A stretch of DNA of 64,000 bases from Phormidium tenue FACHB-1052. Its GTDB lineage: Bacteria; Cyanobacteriota; Cyanobacteriia; Phormidesmidales; Phormidesmidaceae. Position 1 is the stretch's first letter; each line of letters opens with the position of its first letter. The DNA lies in the NCBI RefSeq assembly GCF_014696675.1, contig NZ_JACJQN010000012.1, forward strand, positions 124,001 to 188,000, in the 5' to 3' direction. Shown here piece after piece: positions 1-8,022 of this stretch. The translations under genes and the position numbers were made by a program. The notes beneath the pieces were generated by a model. The model saw only the letters and a program-made list of their open reading frames with translations, had not been told where the DNA came from and did no database searches.

Positions 1-2
1 AC

Positions 3-371
3 CTGGCCCACCGCTACCCGCAGCCCCTCAGCCTGGTGCTACTGCACCTAAGCCCTGATCTAGCCTCAGCAAAGGATTTAATGGTGGCGCTGGCGGCATT
101 GCTGCCGACCCTGACTCGCCGGGGCGATGCGATCGCCCGCTGGAGCAATCAAGAAATTTTGATTGGAGCGCTGGCCCCCACCTGGCCCTCCCCCCAGGAG
201 GCGCTGGGGCCACCCCTAGCCCAGTTCTGGGCCGATAGGCTACGCTCAAGCCCAGACAATCTGGGCCGGCCCCTAGGCCTACAGTTGGGCGCGGCCACCT
301 TTCCCACCGATGGCCATACCCTAGACCGCCTATACCAACAGGCGACTCACCGCCTGGTCTCCCTGGTCTAA
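3..371 (+). CDS. C-terminal part of a degenerate GGDEF-domain protein (partial)
   Basis: The frame is open to the left edge, so only the last ~122 codons are visible. The fold pattern fits the C-terminal half of a diguanylate-cyclase (GGDEF) domain: a GDAIARW segment followed by the hairpin where GGDEF should be, then G.ATFPTDG..LDRLYQQA, the usual closing strand and helix. The signature loop reads SNQEI instead of GGDEF, so the domain is predicted to be catalytically inactive and may bind a nucleotide or act as a pseudo-enzyme. The rest of the gene and any sensor or receiver domains lie outside the window. The GGDEF assignment is by pattern only. Confidence 0.6.
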   Translation: MAHRYPQPLSLVLLHLSPDLASAKDLMVALAALLPTLTRRGDAIARWSNQEILIGALAPTWPSPQEALGPPLAQFWADRLRSSPDNLGRPLGLQLGAATFPTDGHTLDRLYQQATHRLVSLV

Positions 372-494
372 ACGGGCGGTCTCTGGGGTGGGTCGAAACT
401 GTCTCTTTCGGCCTGAGGTGAGTCATGGCGCTGATGCAAAGGGGCATCGGCGGGTTGTATAGCAGCGAAGGGCTAAAAAGCTGAAATTGCATAA

Positions 495-530
495 AAAAGG
501 CGGGTCAGCACAACTGCTAACCCGCCTTTT
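495..530. terminator. Rho-independent terminator hairpin between convergent genes
   Basis: A stem of about 15 bp with one mismatch (left arm 497-511, right arm 516-530) encloses a short loop. A-rich and T-rich flanks on both sides let it serve both the GGDEF gene and the convergent desC gene. Confidence 0.8.
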
Positions 531-552
531 GACTACATTGAAACCCAGTGGT

Positions 553-1374
553 CTAGCCTTCGGCCAAGTTGCCCAGCTTAACCTTTTTAGCCAGGCCCAC
601 CTTTTCGAGCAGGCTGATTATCATCCAGGTCATGTCGATTTCCCACCACTCTAGGCCATGGCGAGCCGAATATTGGTAAGCATGATGGTTGTTGTGCCAG
701 CCTTCACCGTAGGTCAACACGGCTACCCACCAGCAGTTGGTGGATTTGTCGTCGGTGTCGTGGCTGCGGTAGCCAAACTTATGGGTGGCGCTGTTCACCA
801 GCCAGGTGCAGTGGTAAACCGCCACTAGCCGCACAAAGATGCCCCACAGCACAAAGGGCCAGCCGCCGATGGCATAGAGCACTACGCCAAGGCCAACTTG
901 CATTAGCAGAAAATACTTTTCGCAGAACATATAGAAGCGATCGTCTTTGATATCGCGGATGAAGCGATCGACTTCGTGGCGAGCGGGCACGTCGCGCAGC
1001 ATCCAGCCCATGTGGCTCCACCAAAAGCCCTTGTTAGAGTCGTGATGGTCGAGACTCTGGTCAGAGTAGGCGTGGTGGTGGCGGTGCAGGCCAACCCACA
1101 TAATCGGGCCATGCTGGCAGGCCAGGGTGCCGCAAAAGACAAAGAAATACTCTAGCCACTTGGGCACCGTAAAGCTGCGGTGAGATACCAGCCGGTGCCA
1201 ACCCAGGGTAATGCCTAGGCAGCCGGTAAACCAGTGGAGCAGCAGCGCTACCCCGATCGCCGCCCAGGAAAAATTAGCGGGCAGAAACGCCAGGGCCGCC
1301 ATGCTGTGGACAAAAATCATGAAGCCAAGGGTGACCCAATCTCGGGACAAACGCTCGGTAGTTACAGCAGTCAT
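553..1374 (-). CDS. desC: acyl-lipid delta-9 fatty acid desaturase
   Basis: This 273-residue integral membrane desaturase puts the first cis double bond at position 9 of lipid-bound C16/C18 acyl chains. The three histidine boxes of the di-iron site are present: HRLVSH at about residue 60, HRHHHAYSD at about 97, and HNNHH near 228. Hydrophobic segments around residues 15-55, 75-90 and 155-190 fit the four-helix topology. Length matches cyanobacterial DesC (~270). The ATG at 1374 gives a normal N-terminus. It is monocistronic, facing away from the PLP enzyme gene across ~140 bp that must hold both promoters. In cyanobacteria DesC acts with ferredoxin; no partner desaturase (desA/B/D) is in this window. 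Confidence 0.95.
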   Translation of the reverse strand: MTAVTTERLSRDWVTLGFMIFVHSMAALAFLPANFSWAAIGVALLLHWFTGCLGITLGWHRLVSHRSFTVPKWLEYFFVFCGTLACQHGPIMWVGLHRHHHAYSDQSLDHHDSNKGFWWSHMGWMLRDVPARHEVDRFIRDIKDDRFYMFCEKYFLLMQVGLGVVLYAIGGWPFVLWGIFVRLVAVYHCTWLVNSATHKFGYRSHDTDDKSTNCWWVAVLTYGEGWHNNHHAYQYSARHGLEWWEIDMTWMIISLLEKVGLAKKVKLGNLAEG

Positions 1375-1516
1375 GCAAAAATCTCAGAATTTTGGACAAG
1401 CGCCCTAGCAAGAATCCTCGGTAAGAATTTTGCTCAGGCAGAGTAAATGTAGGGGACAATAGTTACCCCTGTTTCTTAACGAAAAAATTTAACCATTGCA
1501 ACAATCAAACCTGATC

Positions 1517-2725
1517 ATGCCCCCCGACTCGACCCTTCTTCCGATTTTTTATGGAATTGACGCCCAGGTCAAGCAAAATCTAGCGCGAGTATTAGGGGCA
1601 TTTCGGCAGCATCGGGTGGGAAGTCATCACTTTAACAGTGTGTCGGGCTACGGCCACGACGATCTGGGGCGCGACACCCTCGATCGCGTCTTTGCCGACG
1701 TCATGCAGGCAGAGGCTGCCCTGGTGCGATCGCAGTTTGTCTCAGGAACCCACGCGATCGCCTGCGCCCTGTATGGCGCGCTGCGCCCTGGAGATGAAAT
1801 GTTGGCCGTAGCAGGCACTCCCTACGACACCCTAGAAGAGGTAATTGGTTTACGGAGCAAAGGCCAGGGATCCTTAGCAGAGTTTGGGGTGTCCTATCGA
1901 GAGTTACCGTTGACCGCTGACTACACCCTCGACTGGGATGCCCTAGCAACAGCAGTGGGGCCAAAGACCCGACTGGTGCACATCCAGCGATCGTGCGGCT
2001 ACAGCTGGCGGTCAACTCTCACCATAGCCGAAATCGAAAAAATCGTGGCTACAATAAAAGGCCAGAATTCCACCGTTGTCTGTTTTGTCGATAACTGCTA
2101 CGGCGAATTTTTGGAAGATCGTGAGCCTACCGCCGTTGGGGCCGATCTGATCGCCGGGTCGCTGATTAAAAACCCCGGCGGCACTATTGCCCCCACAGGC
2201 GGCTACGTCGCGGGCCGAGCCGATCTAGTGGCCGCCGCCGCCTGTCGCCTCACCGCCCCTGGCATTGGTGCCAGCGGTGGCTCTAGCCTCAACCTCAATC
2301 GTCTGCTCTACCAGGGGTTATTTTTAGCGCCCCAAATGGTCGGTGAAGCCATGAAGGGCAATTATCTGCTGGCGGCTACCTTTGCGGCCCTGGGGTACCC
2401 CGTCAACCCGGCCCCCAATGCGCCTCAGCGCGACGTCATTCAGGCGATTCGCCTGGGGTCGCCCGAGAAACTAATCGCCTTTTGTAAGGCCGTACAACAG
2501 TGTTCACCTATAGATGCCTACGTGGAACCCGTACCCGGAGCCATGCCCGGCTACGACAGCGAGCTGGTGATGGCGGGGGGCACCTTTATTGACGGCAGCA
2601 CCTCAGAGCTATCTGCTGACGGCCCCCTGCGGGAGCCCTACGTCGTCTACTGCCAGGGCGGTACCCACTGGACCCACGTAGCCCTAGCTATAGAAGCAGC
2701 AGTAGAGGCGATCGGCCCGTTGTAG
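1517..2725 (+). CDS. PLP-dependent methionine gamma-lyase / aluminium-resistance (Alr) family protein
   Basis: About 402 residues from the ATG at 1517; an in-frame TTG at 1496 would add seven residues, and neither start has a clear ribosome-binding site. The HHF..VSGYGHDDLGR segment, then QFVSGTHAIA, a PGDEML.VAG.PYDTLEEV stretch, HIQRSCGYSWR and SLIKNPGG (probable PLP lysine) are characteristic of the Met_gamma_lyase/Alr subgroup of fold-type I enzymes. Members are annotated as methionine gamma-lyase or cystathionine beta-lyase-like, but the physiological substrate in cyanobacteria is not settled. It stands alone, divergent from desC. Family assignment is strong; the exact reaction is not. 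Confidence 0.85.
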   Translation: MPPDSTLLPIFYGIDAQVKQNLARVLGAFRQHRVGSHHFNSVSGYGHDDLGRDTLDRVFADVMQAEAALVRSQFVSGTHAIACALYGALRPGDEMLAVAGTPYDTLEEVIGLRSKGQGSLAEFGVSYRELPLTADYTLDWDALATAVGPKTRLVHIQRSCGYSWRSTLTIAEIEKIVATIKGQNSTVVCFVDNCYGEFLEDREPTAVGADLIAGSLIKNPGGTIAPTGGYVAGRADLVAAAACRLTAPGIGASGGSSLNLNRLLYQGLFLAPQMVGEAMKGNYLLAATFAALGYPVNPAPNAPQRDVIQAIRLGSPEKLIAFCKAVQQCSPIDAYVEPVPGAMPGYDSELVMAGGTFIDGSTSELSADGPLREPYVVYCQGGTHWTHVALAIEAAVEAIGPL

Positions 2726-2923
2726 AACAGCTTTAGCAGCATCGGCCCATTTCGATTGGCTCGACTCCAGAACCAGACTACAAAAATAGATGGGAAGAGC
2801 AATTTTCCAATGGTACCGACCCTGGACTAACTGCCATCCCACAAGGCTTTAAAAAACGCTAGGGACGGTGGATTGCAGTCCATCGCCCCTGACGTTTGCA
2901 GCATACAAGTAACAGAAGGAGCC

Positions 2924-3406
2924 TTAGCTATGGCCGCCGCTAACTAAGGTGGTCAGAATAGGCAAATTAGCCGCCAGCAGGTAGGCGAAGGTAGCCCCGC
3001 CAATACCGCCGATTAAAAAGCTACCGGCAAACTCGCTCCAGCCTTCGTCTGTTTCGAGGCTAGCGGGAGGGGGGAAGGGGGTAGTGGCTCTAGTAACGGA
3101 GTGGTTAAGGCCAGAACCTGAGTAAATCGACAGGCAAGCGGTCAAAATCACCACCAGGCCCGCCGCGCTCAGCAGCCCAGCTAGGCCAGGGATTTCAGAA
3201 TCACGCAGGGGGCCGAGGAGGGCAAAGGGGCCATAGAGGAAATAGCCATGGGCCATGCCAATTTCTAAGCCGCGCCGCTGGGGGGAAAGCCCTTTGCGGT
3301 AGGCGGGCAGATTGCCAATAAAAGCCTTGGAAAACGCAGAGGAATTAATCGGCGTTTCTAGGTTGCCGATTTGTGGATCCCCAGCGGGCTGAATGAGGTC
3401 TGTCAT
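2924..3406 (-). CDS. psaL: photosystem I reaction centre subunit XI (PsaL)
   Basis: The 160-residue PsaL forms the contact surface between PSI monomers in trimers and tetramers. The sequence shows the conserved N-terminus (IGNLETPINSS.F.K.FI.NLPAYR.GLSP.RRGLEIGMAHGYFL.GPF), two hydrophobic helices in the middle (about 65-110) and a C-terminal helix (about 130-153). The loop between helices two and three carries a proline-rich stretch (TTPFPPPASLETDEGW). It is the third gene of a psaF-psaJ-psaL series on the same strand, separated from psaJ by ~125 bp containing a hairpin, so it may be co-transcribed or have its own promoter. No psaI was found beside it. Confidence 0.96.
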   Translation of the reverse strand: MTDLIQPAGDPQIGNLETPINSSAFSKAFIGNLPAYRKGLSPQRRGLEIGMAHGYFLYGPFALLGPLRDSEIPGLAGLLSAAGLVVILTACLSIYSGSGLNHSVTRATTPFPPPASLETDEGWSEFAGSFLIGGIGGATFAYLLAANLPILTTLVSGGHS

Positions 3407-3450
3407 GGGGGAAGTTTCTCCAACTCAAACAAGATCACAGCAAATAGATA

Positions 3451-3491
3451 AAGACGGTTTTTAGATGCCGTAGGTCTCCAAAAACCATCTT
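3451..3491. terminator. hairpin in the psaJ-psaL spacer
   Basis: Arms 3451-3462 and 3480-3491 pair over 12 bp with one mismatch, around a ~17-nt loop. It lies between psaJ and psaL on the strand they share and could attenuate or terminate read-through, or stabilise the psaFJ message. Role inferred. Confidence 0.5.
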
Positions 3492-3530
3492 CAGATTGTG
3501 CTCGCAAGGCAGCCCTCGCGAGGTCTTTCC

Positions 3531-3656
3531 CTAGGGATGCAGCAGCAAATCGGGAAAGAAGCGATTGAATTCAATCAAAATACCGGCGGTAACCACCATC
3601 CACACGGTGGCCAACACCGGGGCGGATGACAGGTACCGAAGCAGGCCGTTGTTCAT
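3531..3656 (-). CDS. psaJ: photosystem I reaction centre subunit IX (PsaJ)
   Basis: This is a 41-residue single-span membrane protein encoded just downstream of psaF. The translation begins [20 protein letters not shown] and continues with the family-typical ...[14 protein letters not shown] segment, matching the PsaJ pattern of a short hydrophilic N-terminus, one transmembrane helix and an E.NRFFPD motif that binds chlorophyll near PsaF. The ATG is preceded by an AGGAG ribosome-binding site about nine bases upstream. The spacing to psaF (~47 bp) indicates a psaFJ operon. Confidence 0.95.
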   Translation of the reverse strand: MNNGLLRYLSSAPVLATVWMVVTAGILIEFNRFFPDLLLHP

Positions 3657-3703
3657 GGTCTAATTCTCCTGGGTCGTTTTCTGGAAATAAGTGAAAGATT
3701 GAC

Positions 3704-4204
3704 CTAGCGAGGAGATACGGTGATCTCTTCGTTTTTAGCAAACATGGCCCCGCTAGCAATGTCTTTGAAGGCAGTTAGCGGCCAGGCAAACCCAGTCAAC
3801 ATGCACTTGATGGCCAGGGGCACATCGATGATGATCTCCTTGTCTTCAGGATTCTTCTCACCACGTACCGTGATTAGGTAGGCGCGGCCTACCCAGCCAA
3901 TCCACCCAGCGATGTAGAGAAACAACAGGCTAGGAATCAAAAACTCGCCAGCATGGGCCAGATCGCCGTCTACTACCAGGTGGGGCAGGCCGTCGCTGCC
4001 GCACAGCAAGGTAGAGCTACCATAAAAGTCGAACCGAGCTTTGGCCGATTCGGTCTTGGCACCAGCGGCTCGCTTTAGAAAGGCCTCGTTTTGACCACAG
4101 GGGGTAAGGCCGGCTACGTTGTCGCCAGCCAGGCTAGCGGAAGCCGGGGAAGCAAACCCAAACCAGAGAAACACTACAAGCGCTACAGCAAAAAACCGTC
4201 GCAT
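3704..4204 (-). CDS. psaF: photosystem I reaction centre subunit III (PsaF)
   Basis: PsaF (166 residues) is the lumen-exposed PSI subunit. A cleavable signal peptide ends near residue 23 (SPASA), giving a mature start [13 protein letters not shown] that matches the family, with the conserved Cys pair typical of the lumenal domain (TPCGQ and [11 protein letters not shown]). A membrane helix follows at about 90-115 ([20 protein letters not shown]). First gene of the psaF-psaJ-psaL group; the ~220 bp to divergent tsaD must hold the promoter. No specific regulatory element was recognised. Confidence 0.97.
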   Translation of the reverse strand: MRRFFAVALVVFLWFGFASPASASLAGDNVAGLTPCGQNEAFLKRAAGAKTESAKARFDFYGSSTLLCGSDGLPHLVVDGDLAHAGEFLIPSLLFLYIAGWIGWVGRAYLITVRGEKNPEDKEIIIDVPLAIKCMLTGFAWPLTAFKDIASGAMFAKNEEITVSPR

Positions 4205-4423
4205 AAACTGTTCCTTTTAATTAACCGAAGAAACTAGGGCGATTTGAACGCAAAGTTAAGTTTTTTGAACAAAAATTCACCCAACTTGGTCGCCATAATA
4301 CCTCGCGGTCGAACCCCCGTAAAGCTAAGATCGGTGGGGTGTTTACATCTCTACAAATTACGACGCGCCTTACTCTAATCAGCTTTCGCGGCTTACTCTA
4401 GTTCTCCTCTGACGACAACCCCC

Positions 4424-5482
4424 ATGGCGACGATTTTAGCGATAGAAACTAGCTGTGATGAAACAGCGGCGGCAGTGGTGCGCGATCGCACCGTTCTCAG
4501 CAACGTCGTTGCCTCGCAGATTGCCATTCACCAGCCCTATGGCGGCATTGTGCCCGAAGTGGCCTCGCGGCATCACGTCACCACCCTGGGGGAGAGCATC
4601 GGCGCGGCCCTAGAGCAGGCTGGGCTGGGCTGGGCCGCCATCGATGGGGTCGCCGCCACCTGCACTCCCGGTCTGGTGGGAGCCCTGCTGGTGGGGCTCA
4701 CGGCGGGCAAAACCCTGGCCATGGTGCATCGCAAGCCCTTTTTAGGAATCCACCACCTAGAGGGGCATATCTACGCCAACTATTTGGCCAGCCCTGATCT
4801 AGAGCCCCCCTACCTGTGCCTGCTGGTGTCGGGGGGGCACACCAGCCTGATCTACGTCAAAGGCTGCGGCCAGTATCAGACCCTAGGCCAAACCCGCGAC
4901 GACGCCGCTGGGGAAGCCTTTGATAAGGTAGCGCGCCTGATGGGGCTAGACTATCCCGGCGGCCCCATCCTTGACCAGCTAGCCCAGAGCGGCAATCCTC
5001 GGGCGTTTCCGCTGCCGGAGGGCAATATTTCGCTCCCTGAGGGGGGGGTTCACCCCTACGACTCCAGCTTTAGCGGGCTGAAAACGGCGATGCTGCGCCT
5101 GGTAGAAAAACTCAGGGCAGAGGGGGTCGATCCGTTACCGGTGGCTGATCTAGCCGCCAGTTTTCAGACCACGGTAGCCCGCAGTCTGACCCGCCGGGTG
5201 GTGGCCTGTGCCCAGGCCTACGGCCTCACCACGGTGGCGGTAGGGGGTGGGGTTGCCGCCAACAGCGGTCTGCGCCAGCACCTCCAGCAGGCGGCGATCG
5301 ATCACGGTCTGCGCGTGCTGTTTCCGCCCCTCAGTCTCTGCACCGACAATGCCGCGATGATTGGCTGCGCTGCCGCCGACCATTTCAACCAGGGGCACTA
5401 TTCAGGCTTTGATCTCGGTGCCCAGTCGCGCCTCGACCTGGCGCGGGTGATGGAGCTTTACGCGCCTATGGCTGTAGCTTGA
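4424..5482 (+). CDS. tsaD: tRNA N6-adenosine threonylcarbamoyltransferase
   Basis: TsaD (352 residues, normal length) transfers the threonylcarbamoyl group to A37 of ANN-decoding tRNAs, with TsaB/TsaE/TsaC partners encoded elsewhere. The ASKHA-fold phosphate motif [14 protein letters not shown] is at the N-terminus. The metal-binding histidines sit in SRHHVT (about 50) and HHLEGH (about 107), followed by the nucleotide-binding [22 protein letters not shown] and [11 protein letters not shown]. Divergent from psaF and followed by a perfect hairpin, so probably monocistronic. Confidence 0.97.
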   Translation: MATILAIETSCDETAAAVVRDRTVLSNVVASQIAIHQPYGGIVPEVASRHHVTTLGESIGAALEQAGLGWAAIDGVAATCTPGLVGALLVGLTAGKTLAMVHRKPFLGIHHLEGHIYANYLASPDLEPPYLCLLVSGGHTSLIYVKGCGQYQTLGQTRDDAAGEAFDKVARLMGLDYPGGPILDQLAQSGNPRAFPLPEGNISLPEGGVHPYDSSFSGLKTAMLRLVEKLRAEGVDPLPVADLAASFQTTVARSLTRRVVACAQAYGLTTVAVGGGVAANSGLRQHLQQAAIDHGLRVLFPPLSLCTDNAAMIGCAAADHFNQGHYSGFDLGAQSRLDLARVMELYAPMAVA

Positions 5483-5501
5483 CGCTACACTGGGGTTCAG
5501 C

Positions 5502-5535
5502 GGCGGGTGGTGGGGCGATCGCCCCACCACCCGCC
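5502..5535. terminator. perfect 15-bp inverted repeat downstream of tsaD, centred on GATC
   Basis: Arms 5502-5516 and 5521-5535 are exact reverse complements around a 4-nt GATC. The centre is a HIP1 octamer GCGATCGC. The stem is very GC-rich and lies 20 bp after the tsaD stop, but no T-run follows, so it may be a terminator or an mRNA-stabilising hairpin. Confidence 0.6.
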
Positions 5536-5559
5536 TAAGGGTTGTGTTGGTTAAGCGCT

Positions 5560-5979
5560 ATGGTTTCACTGCACCGCGATCGTTTTTGGCCTCAGCCCAT
5601 GCTAAATGTCTCCTGGTTAGGAGGGTTAGCGCTGGGTGTCCTACTGCTAGTCGGGTGTGGGCCTAAGCCTGCCCAAACGGTTACCGATGTGACCAGCTAC
5701 GAGGGCCAGCTAGCCCAGCACTTGGCTGATACCGGCAGCGTTATGTACGGGGCTTACTGGTGCCCCCACTGCGCCGACCAGAAGGCGATGTTTGGCGATG
5801 CTATGGAGCAGGTGCCCTACATAGAGTGTGCCGCCGATGGCGACAACCCGCAGCCAGAGTTGTGTGAGCAAAAGGGCATTGAGGGATATCCCACTTGGGA
5901 AATTGAGGGTCAGCTCTACCCAGGCGTTAAGTCTTTAGACGACTTGGCCAGCTTGTCAGGGTTTTCGCCGCCCCAGTAG
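5560..5979 (+). CDS. thioredoxin-like lipoprotein with CPHC motif (VKOR-associated type)
   Basis: About 139 residues. A basic N-terminus, hydrophobic core and lipobox (LLVGC) predict a lipid-anchored protein exported to the periplasm or lumen. After the Cys comes a compact thioredoxin fold with the redox motif YWCPHCADQK and the cis-Pro loop GYPTWEI. The pattern closely resembles the C-terminal thioredoxin domain fused to cyanobacterial VKOR proteins, so an oxidative-folding role as disulfide carrier or thiol oxidase is plausible. The ATG at 5599 would give a shorter signal peptide without basic residues; the ATG at 5560 is preferred because it supplies them. Confidence 0.75.
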   Translation: MVSLHRDRFWPQPMLNVSWLGGLALGVLLLVGCGPKPAQTVTDVTSYEGQLAQHLADTGSVMYGAYWCPHCADQKAMFGDAMEQVPYIECAADGDNPQPELCEQKGIEGYPTWEIEGQLYPGVKSLDDLASLSGFSPPQ

Positions 5980-6049
5980 GGCGATGTTAAGCAAGCGCTA
6001 ACGCTAAGCCAGCCACCTCCGTTCGTGTGTTATTCATTCTCAAATTCCA

Positions 6050-6397
6050 TTGCATAACCCTAGCCCCACCCCCCACTCTCACCTGCACGAGGTCGAGCCT
6101 ACCGGCGACACCAAGGCCCATCCCCACGTCCATGACCCGGAGTCGCTGCGGCGGATTGTCAACCGACTGGCCCGCATTGAGGGTCACATTCGCGGCATTA
6201 AGACTATGGTGCAGGAGAGTCGCTCCTGCCCAGATGTGCTGGTGCAGGTGGCGGCGGTGCGCGGTGCGCTCGATCGCGTCGCCCGCATCATTCTCGATGA
6301 GCACCTGACCGAGTGCATTGGTCGCGCGGCTGAAGACGGCAACATTGAAGAAGAAATCGCCGAGCTTAAGGCCGCACTAGATCGGTTTTTGCCTTAG
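6050..6397 (+). CDS. InrS/CsoR-family metal-sensing transcriptional repressor
   Basis: This is a 115-residue all-helical CsoR/RcnR-family (DUF156) DNA-binding repressor. The metal-site residues are Cys60, His85 and Cys89 (…RSCPDVL…LDEHLTEC…), and His28 lies 32 residues before the first Cys. These spacings equal those of the Synechocystis nickel sensor InrS (His21, Cys53, His78, Cys82 as I recall), pointing to nickel rather than copper. The N-terminus has six further His residues that may aid metal capture. No ATG exists before residue 50, so the TTG at 6050 is the likely start. No efflux gene lies beside it. Confidence 0.85.
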   Translation: MHNPSPTPHSHLHEVEPTGDTKAHPHVHDPESLRRIVNRLARIEGHIRGIKTMVQESRSCPDVLVQVAAVRGALDRVARIILDEHLTECIGRAAEDGNIEEEIAELKAALDRFLP

Positions 6398-6470
6398 CTC
6401 AAGGCGTAAGGTGCAGGGGTTAAGCTCAGAATCGCAAGCATTCATCCAAACCCTGCACCCCCCAACTCTC

Positions 6471-6884
6471 TTAGGCCGGAATAAATCGACTGTGCTCGCG
6501 CAGCAGGCGGCGCTCAAACTGGCGCACCCAATGGCTAAAGCGATCGCTCTCCTGGGCCGTAGCGAACACCAGGGGTTTGCGCGTCAGCAGGGCCACGTAC
6601 TCCTCTTTGGTGCGCACCACAAAGGCGGTTTGCTGGTCTAGCTCAATGCAGATGTGGGAGAACCCCTCTAGCTTCAGCGACGCCATCAGCAGCGATTTGA
6701 GCCCTAGGGCCTGAAATACTAGCTGCACCCAACCTGTGCTTTCGTTATCGGCGGTGATGAAATACTCGCGGGGCAAACCGCTGAAGTCAAAAATCGCCAC
6801 TCCGACAATATTCTCCAGCATTGCGTCTTGGGCGGAGAGCGGGGGCGCGGGCTGCGCCGGTACAGATGCCTTAGCCGTAGTCAT
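6471..6884 (-). CDS. conserved cyanobacterial protein, roadblock/LC7-like
   Basis: About 137 residues from the ATG at 6884; a longer frame to 7007 has no better start. After a Pro/Ala-rich tail, the core LENIVGVAIFDFSGLPREYFITADN followed by a helix and ...HICIELDQQTAFVVRTKEEYVALL has the strand-helix rhythm of small roadblock/LC7 dimerisation domains used as regulators of GTPases or in signalling. I recognise it only as a conserved cyanobacterial type; function unknown. It is convergent with the metal sensor and followed upstream by a cyclase remnant. Confidence 0.6.
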   Translation of the reverse strand: MTTAKASVPAQPAPPLSAQDAMLENIVGVAIFDFSGLPREYFITADNESTGWVQLVFQALGLKSLLMASLKLEGFSHICIELDQQTAFVVRTKEEYVALLTRKPLVFATAQESDRFSHWVRQFERRLLREHSRFIPA

Positions 6885-7025
6885 AGACCCATCACGTGGT
6901 GGCACAGGATACTGAAGCAACAAGCCATAGTGACACAGTAGGTATCGCTGGCTACCTAATAGAGAACTCCCTTGGCTTAGCATACCCGGCCAGCCAGCAC
7001 AAATCATGGTTTAGTTGACCAGTAC

Positions 7026-7347
7026 TTAGAGTGGCTTAGCCGCGATCGCCAAGCTTTTTTGCCGCAGAAGGTAGATGCGCATGGGCCCTTTGCCCTTGAC
7101 CCAGACCTCACCCCTCAGGTCAAAGTCGTAGGTGTCTTTGAGGCAATTGTAGGTCGCCTCGGTCACTTGCATCCGATCCGCTACCCCAAACGACTCCATG
7201 GGGCTGGCGGTATTGACGGTGTCGCCTCAGAGGTCGTAGATAAACTTTTTGGTGCCAATCACCCCCGCCACCACGGGATCAGTGTTAATGCCAATGCGCA
7301 GGCGAAAGGACTGGCCGATGCGATCGCTAGACTCCTGGCCATGGCAA
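7026..7347 (-). pseudogene. 3' remnant of a class III adenylate/guanylate cyclase with a nonsense codon
   Basis: Reading the minus strand from about 7347 gives DRIGQSFRLRIGINTDPVVAG, then VIGTKKFIYDL, a TGA stop, and GDTVNTASPMESFGV...QVTEATY...VKGKGPMRIYLL ending at a normal stop at 7026. This is the C-terminal half of a class III cyclase catalytic domain: RIGINTGPVVAGVIG, DLWGDTVN with the catalytic Asn and the missing Trp (TGG to TGA), and VKGKG at the end. The 5' part, including the metal-binding Asp residues, is absent or shifted. Thus a dead gene fragment. Confidence 0.85.
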
Positions 7348-8022
7348 CAATTAAGTAGCCCACCGCCACCGCCAAAACATCTAGTCACCGACGTCCTAAA
7401 CGACTGATCAACACCAATTGAGCCATAGATAATCCTGCGTTAAAGATGTGATCACCTGCTCAGCAAACTTGAGCGACCCGATCTCGACACGAGTCGGTTT
7501 CGCAGCAGTGATGGTTACTCTGATCAAATCAGTGGCAGCTTGAAAATTGGCTTCTCTACATCAAAGCTTGGGGTTATCTGGATACGGTGAGCCTAGCGGC
7601 ATGACCTCTGCAGCTATCGCCCTTGGGTTTAATCTTCGCGATAACGGCGATAAATTCCGCCCTATTTTAGCCACGCAAGCTCCAGAAACAGGGGACAGAG
7701 ATGCACTTAAACCGGTCACAAAACAGTTTTTGCCCAAAGCTGAACCGTTGACGTAGGACATTTAGGCAATCGAAAAGAGGTGGTTGGAGAAGCCCCCATC
7801 TCCTAAGGGTTAGCGTTCTTTGGACTTAGGTTCTGATTTTTGTCTAAACATTGCGGCAGATGACCATTTTTTCCCTTAGACAAGCGGCCCAAAAAACATT
7901 ACGGAAACCGTAAAGGCTGTGCAAAGGGCCACTAAAAATCGTATGGTTTTCAAGGGACGCCGCTCCTCTACAGCGGCTTTCGTCTAACGTTATTTGTGTT
8001 CGCAAGAGACTCAGCATTGTCT
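7348..8022. other. gene-free stretch between cyclase remnant and acs
   Basis: No convincing coding frame. Short open frames of ~66-69 codons on both strands around 7550-7760 overlap each other and show no recognisable fold. A small perfect palindrome (TTACGG AAA CCGTAA) at 7899-7913 lies ~110 bp ahead of the acs ATG and could be an operator. Probably decayed sequence plus the acs promoter. Confidence 0.4.

Noticed and set aside
7547-7761. Short frames on both strands in the gap before acs
   Set aside because: Mutually overlapping, short and without recognisable features.
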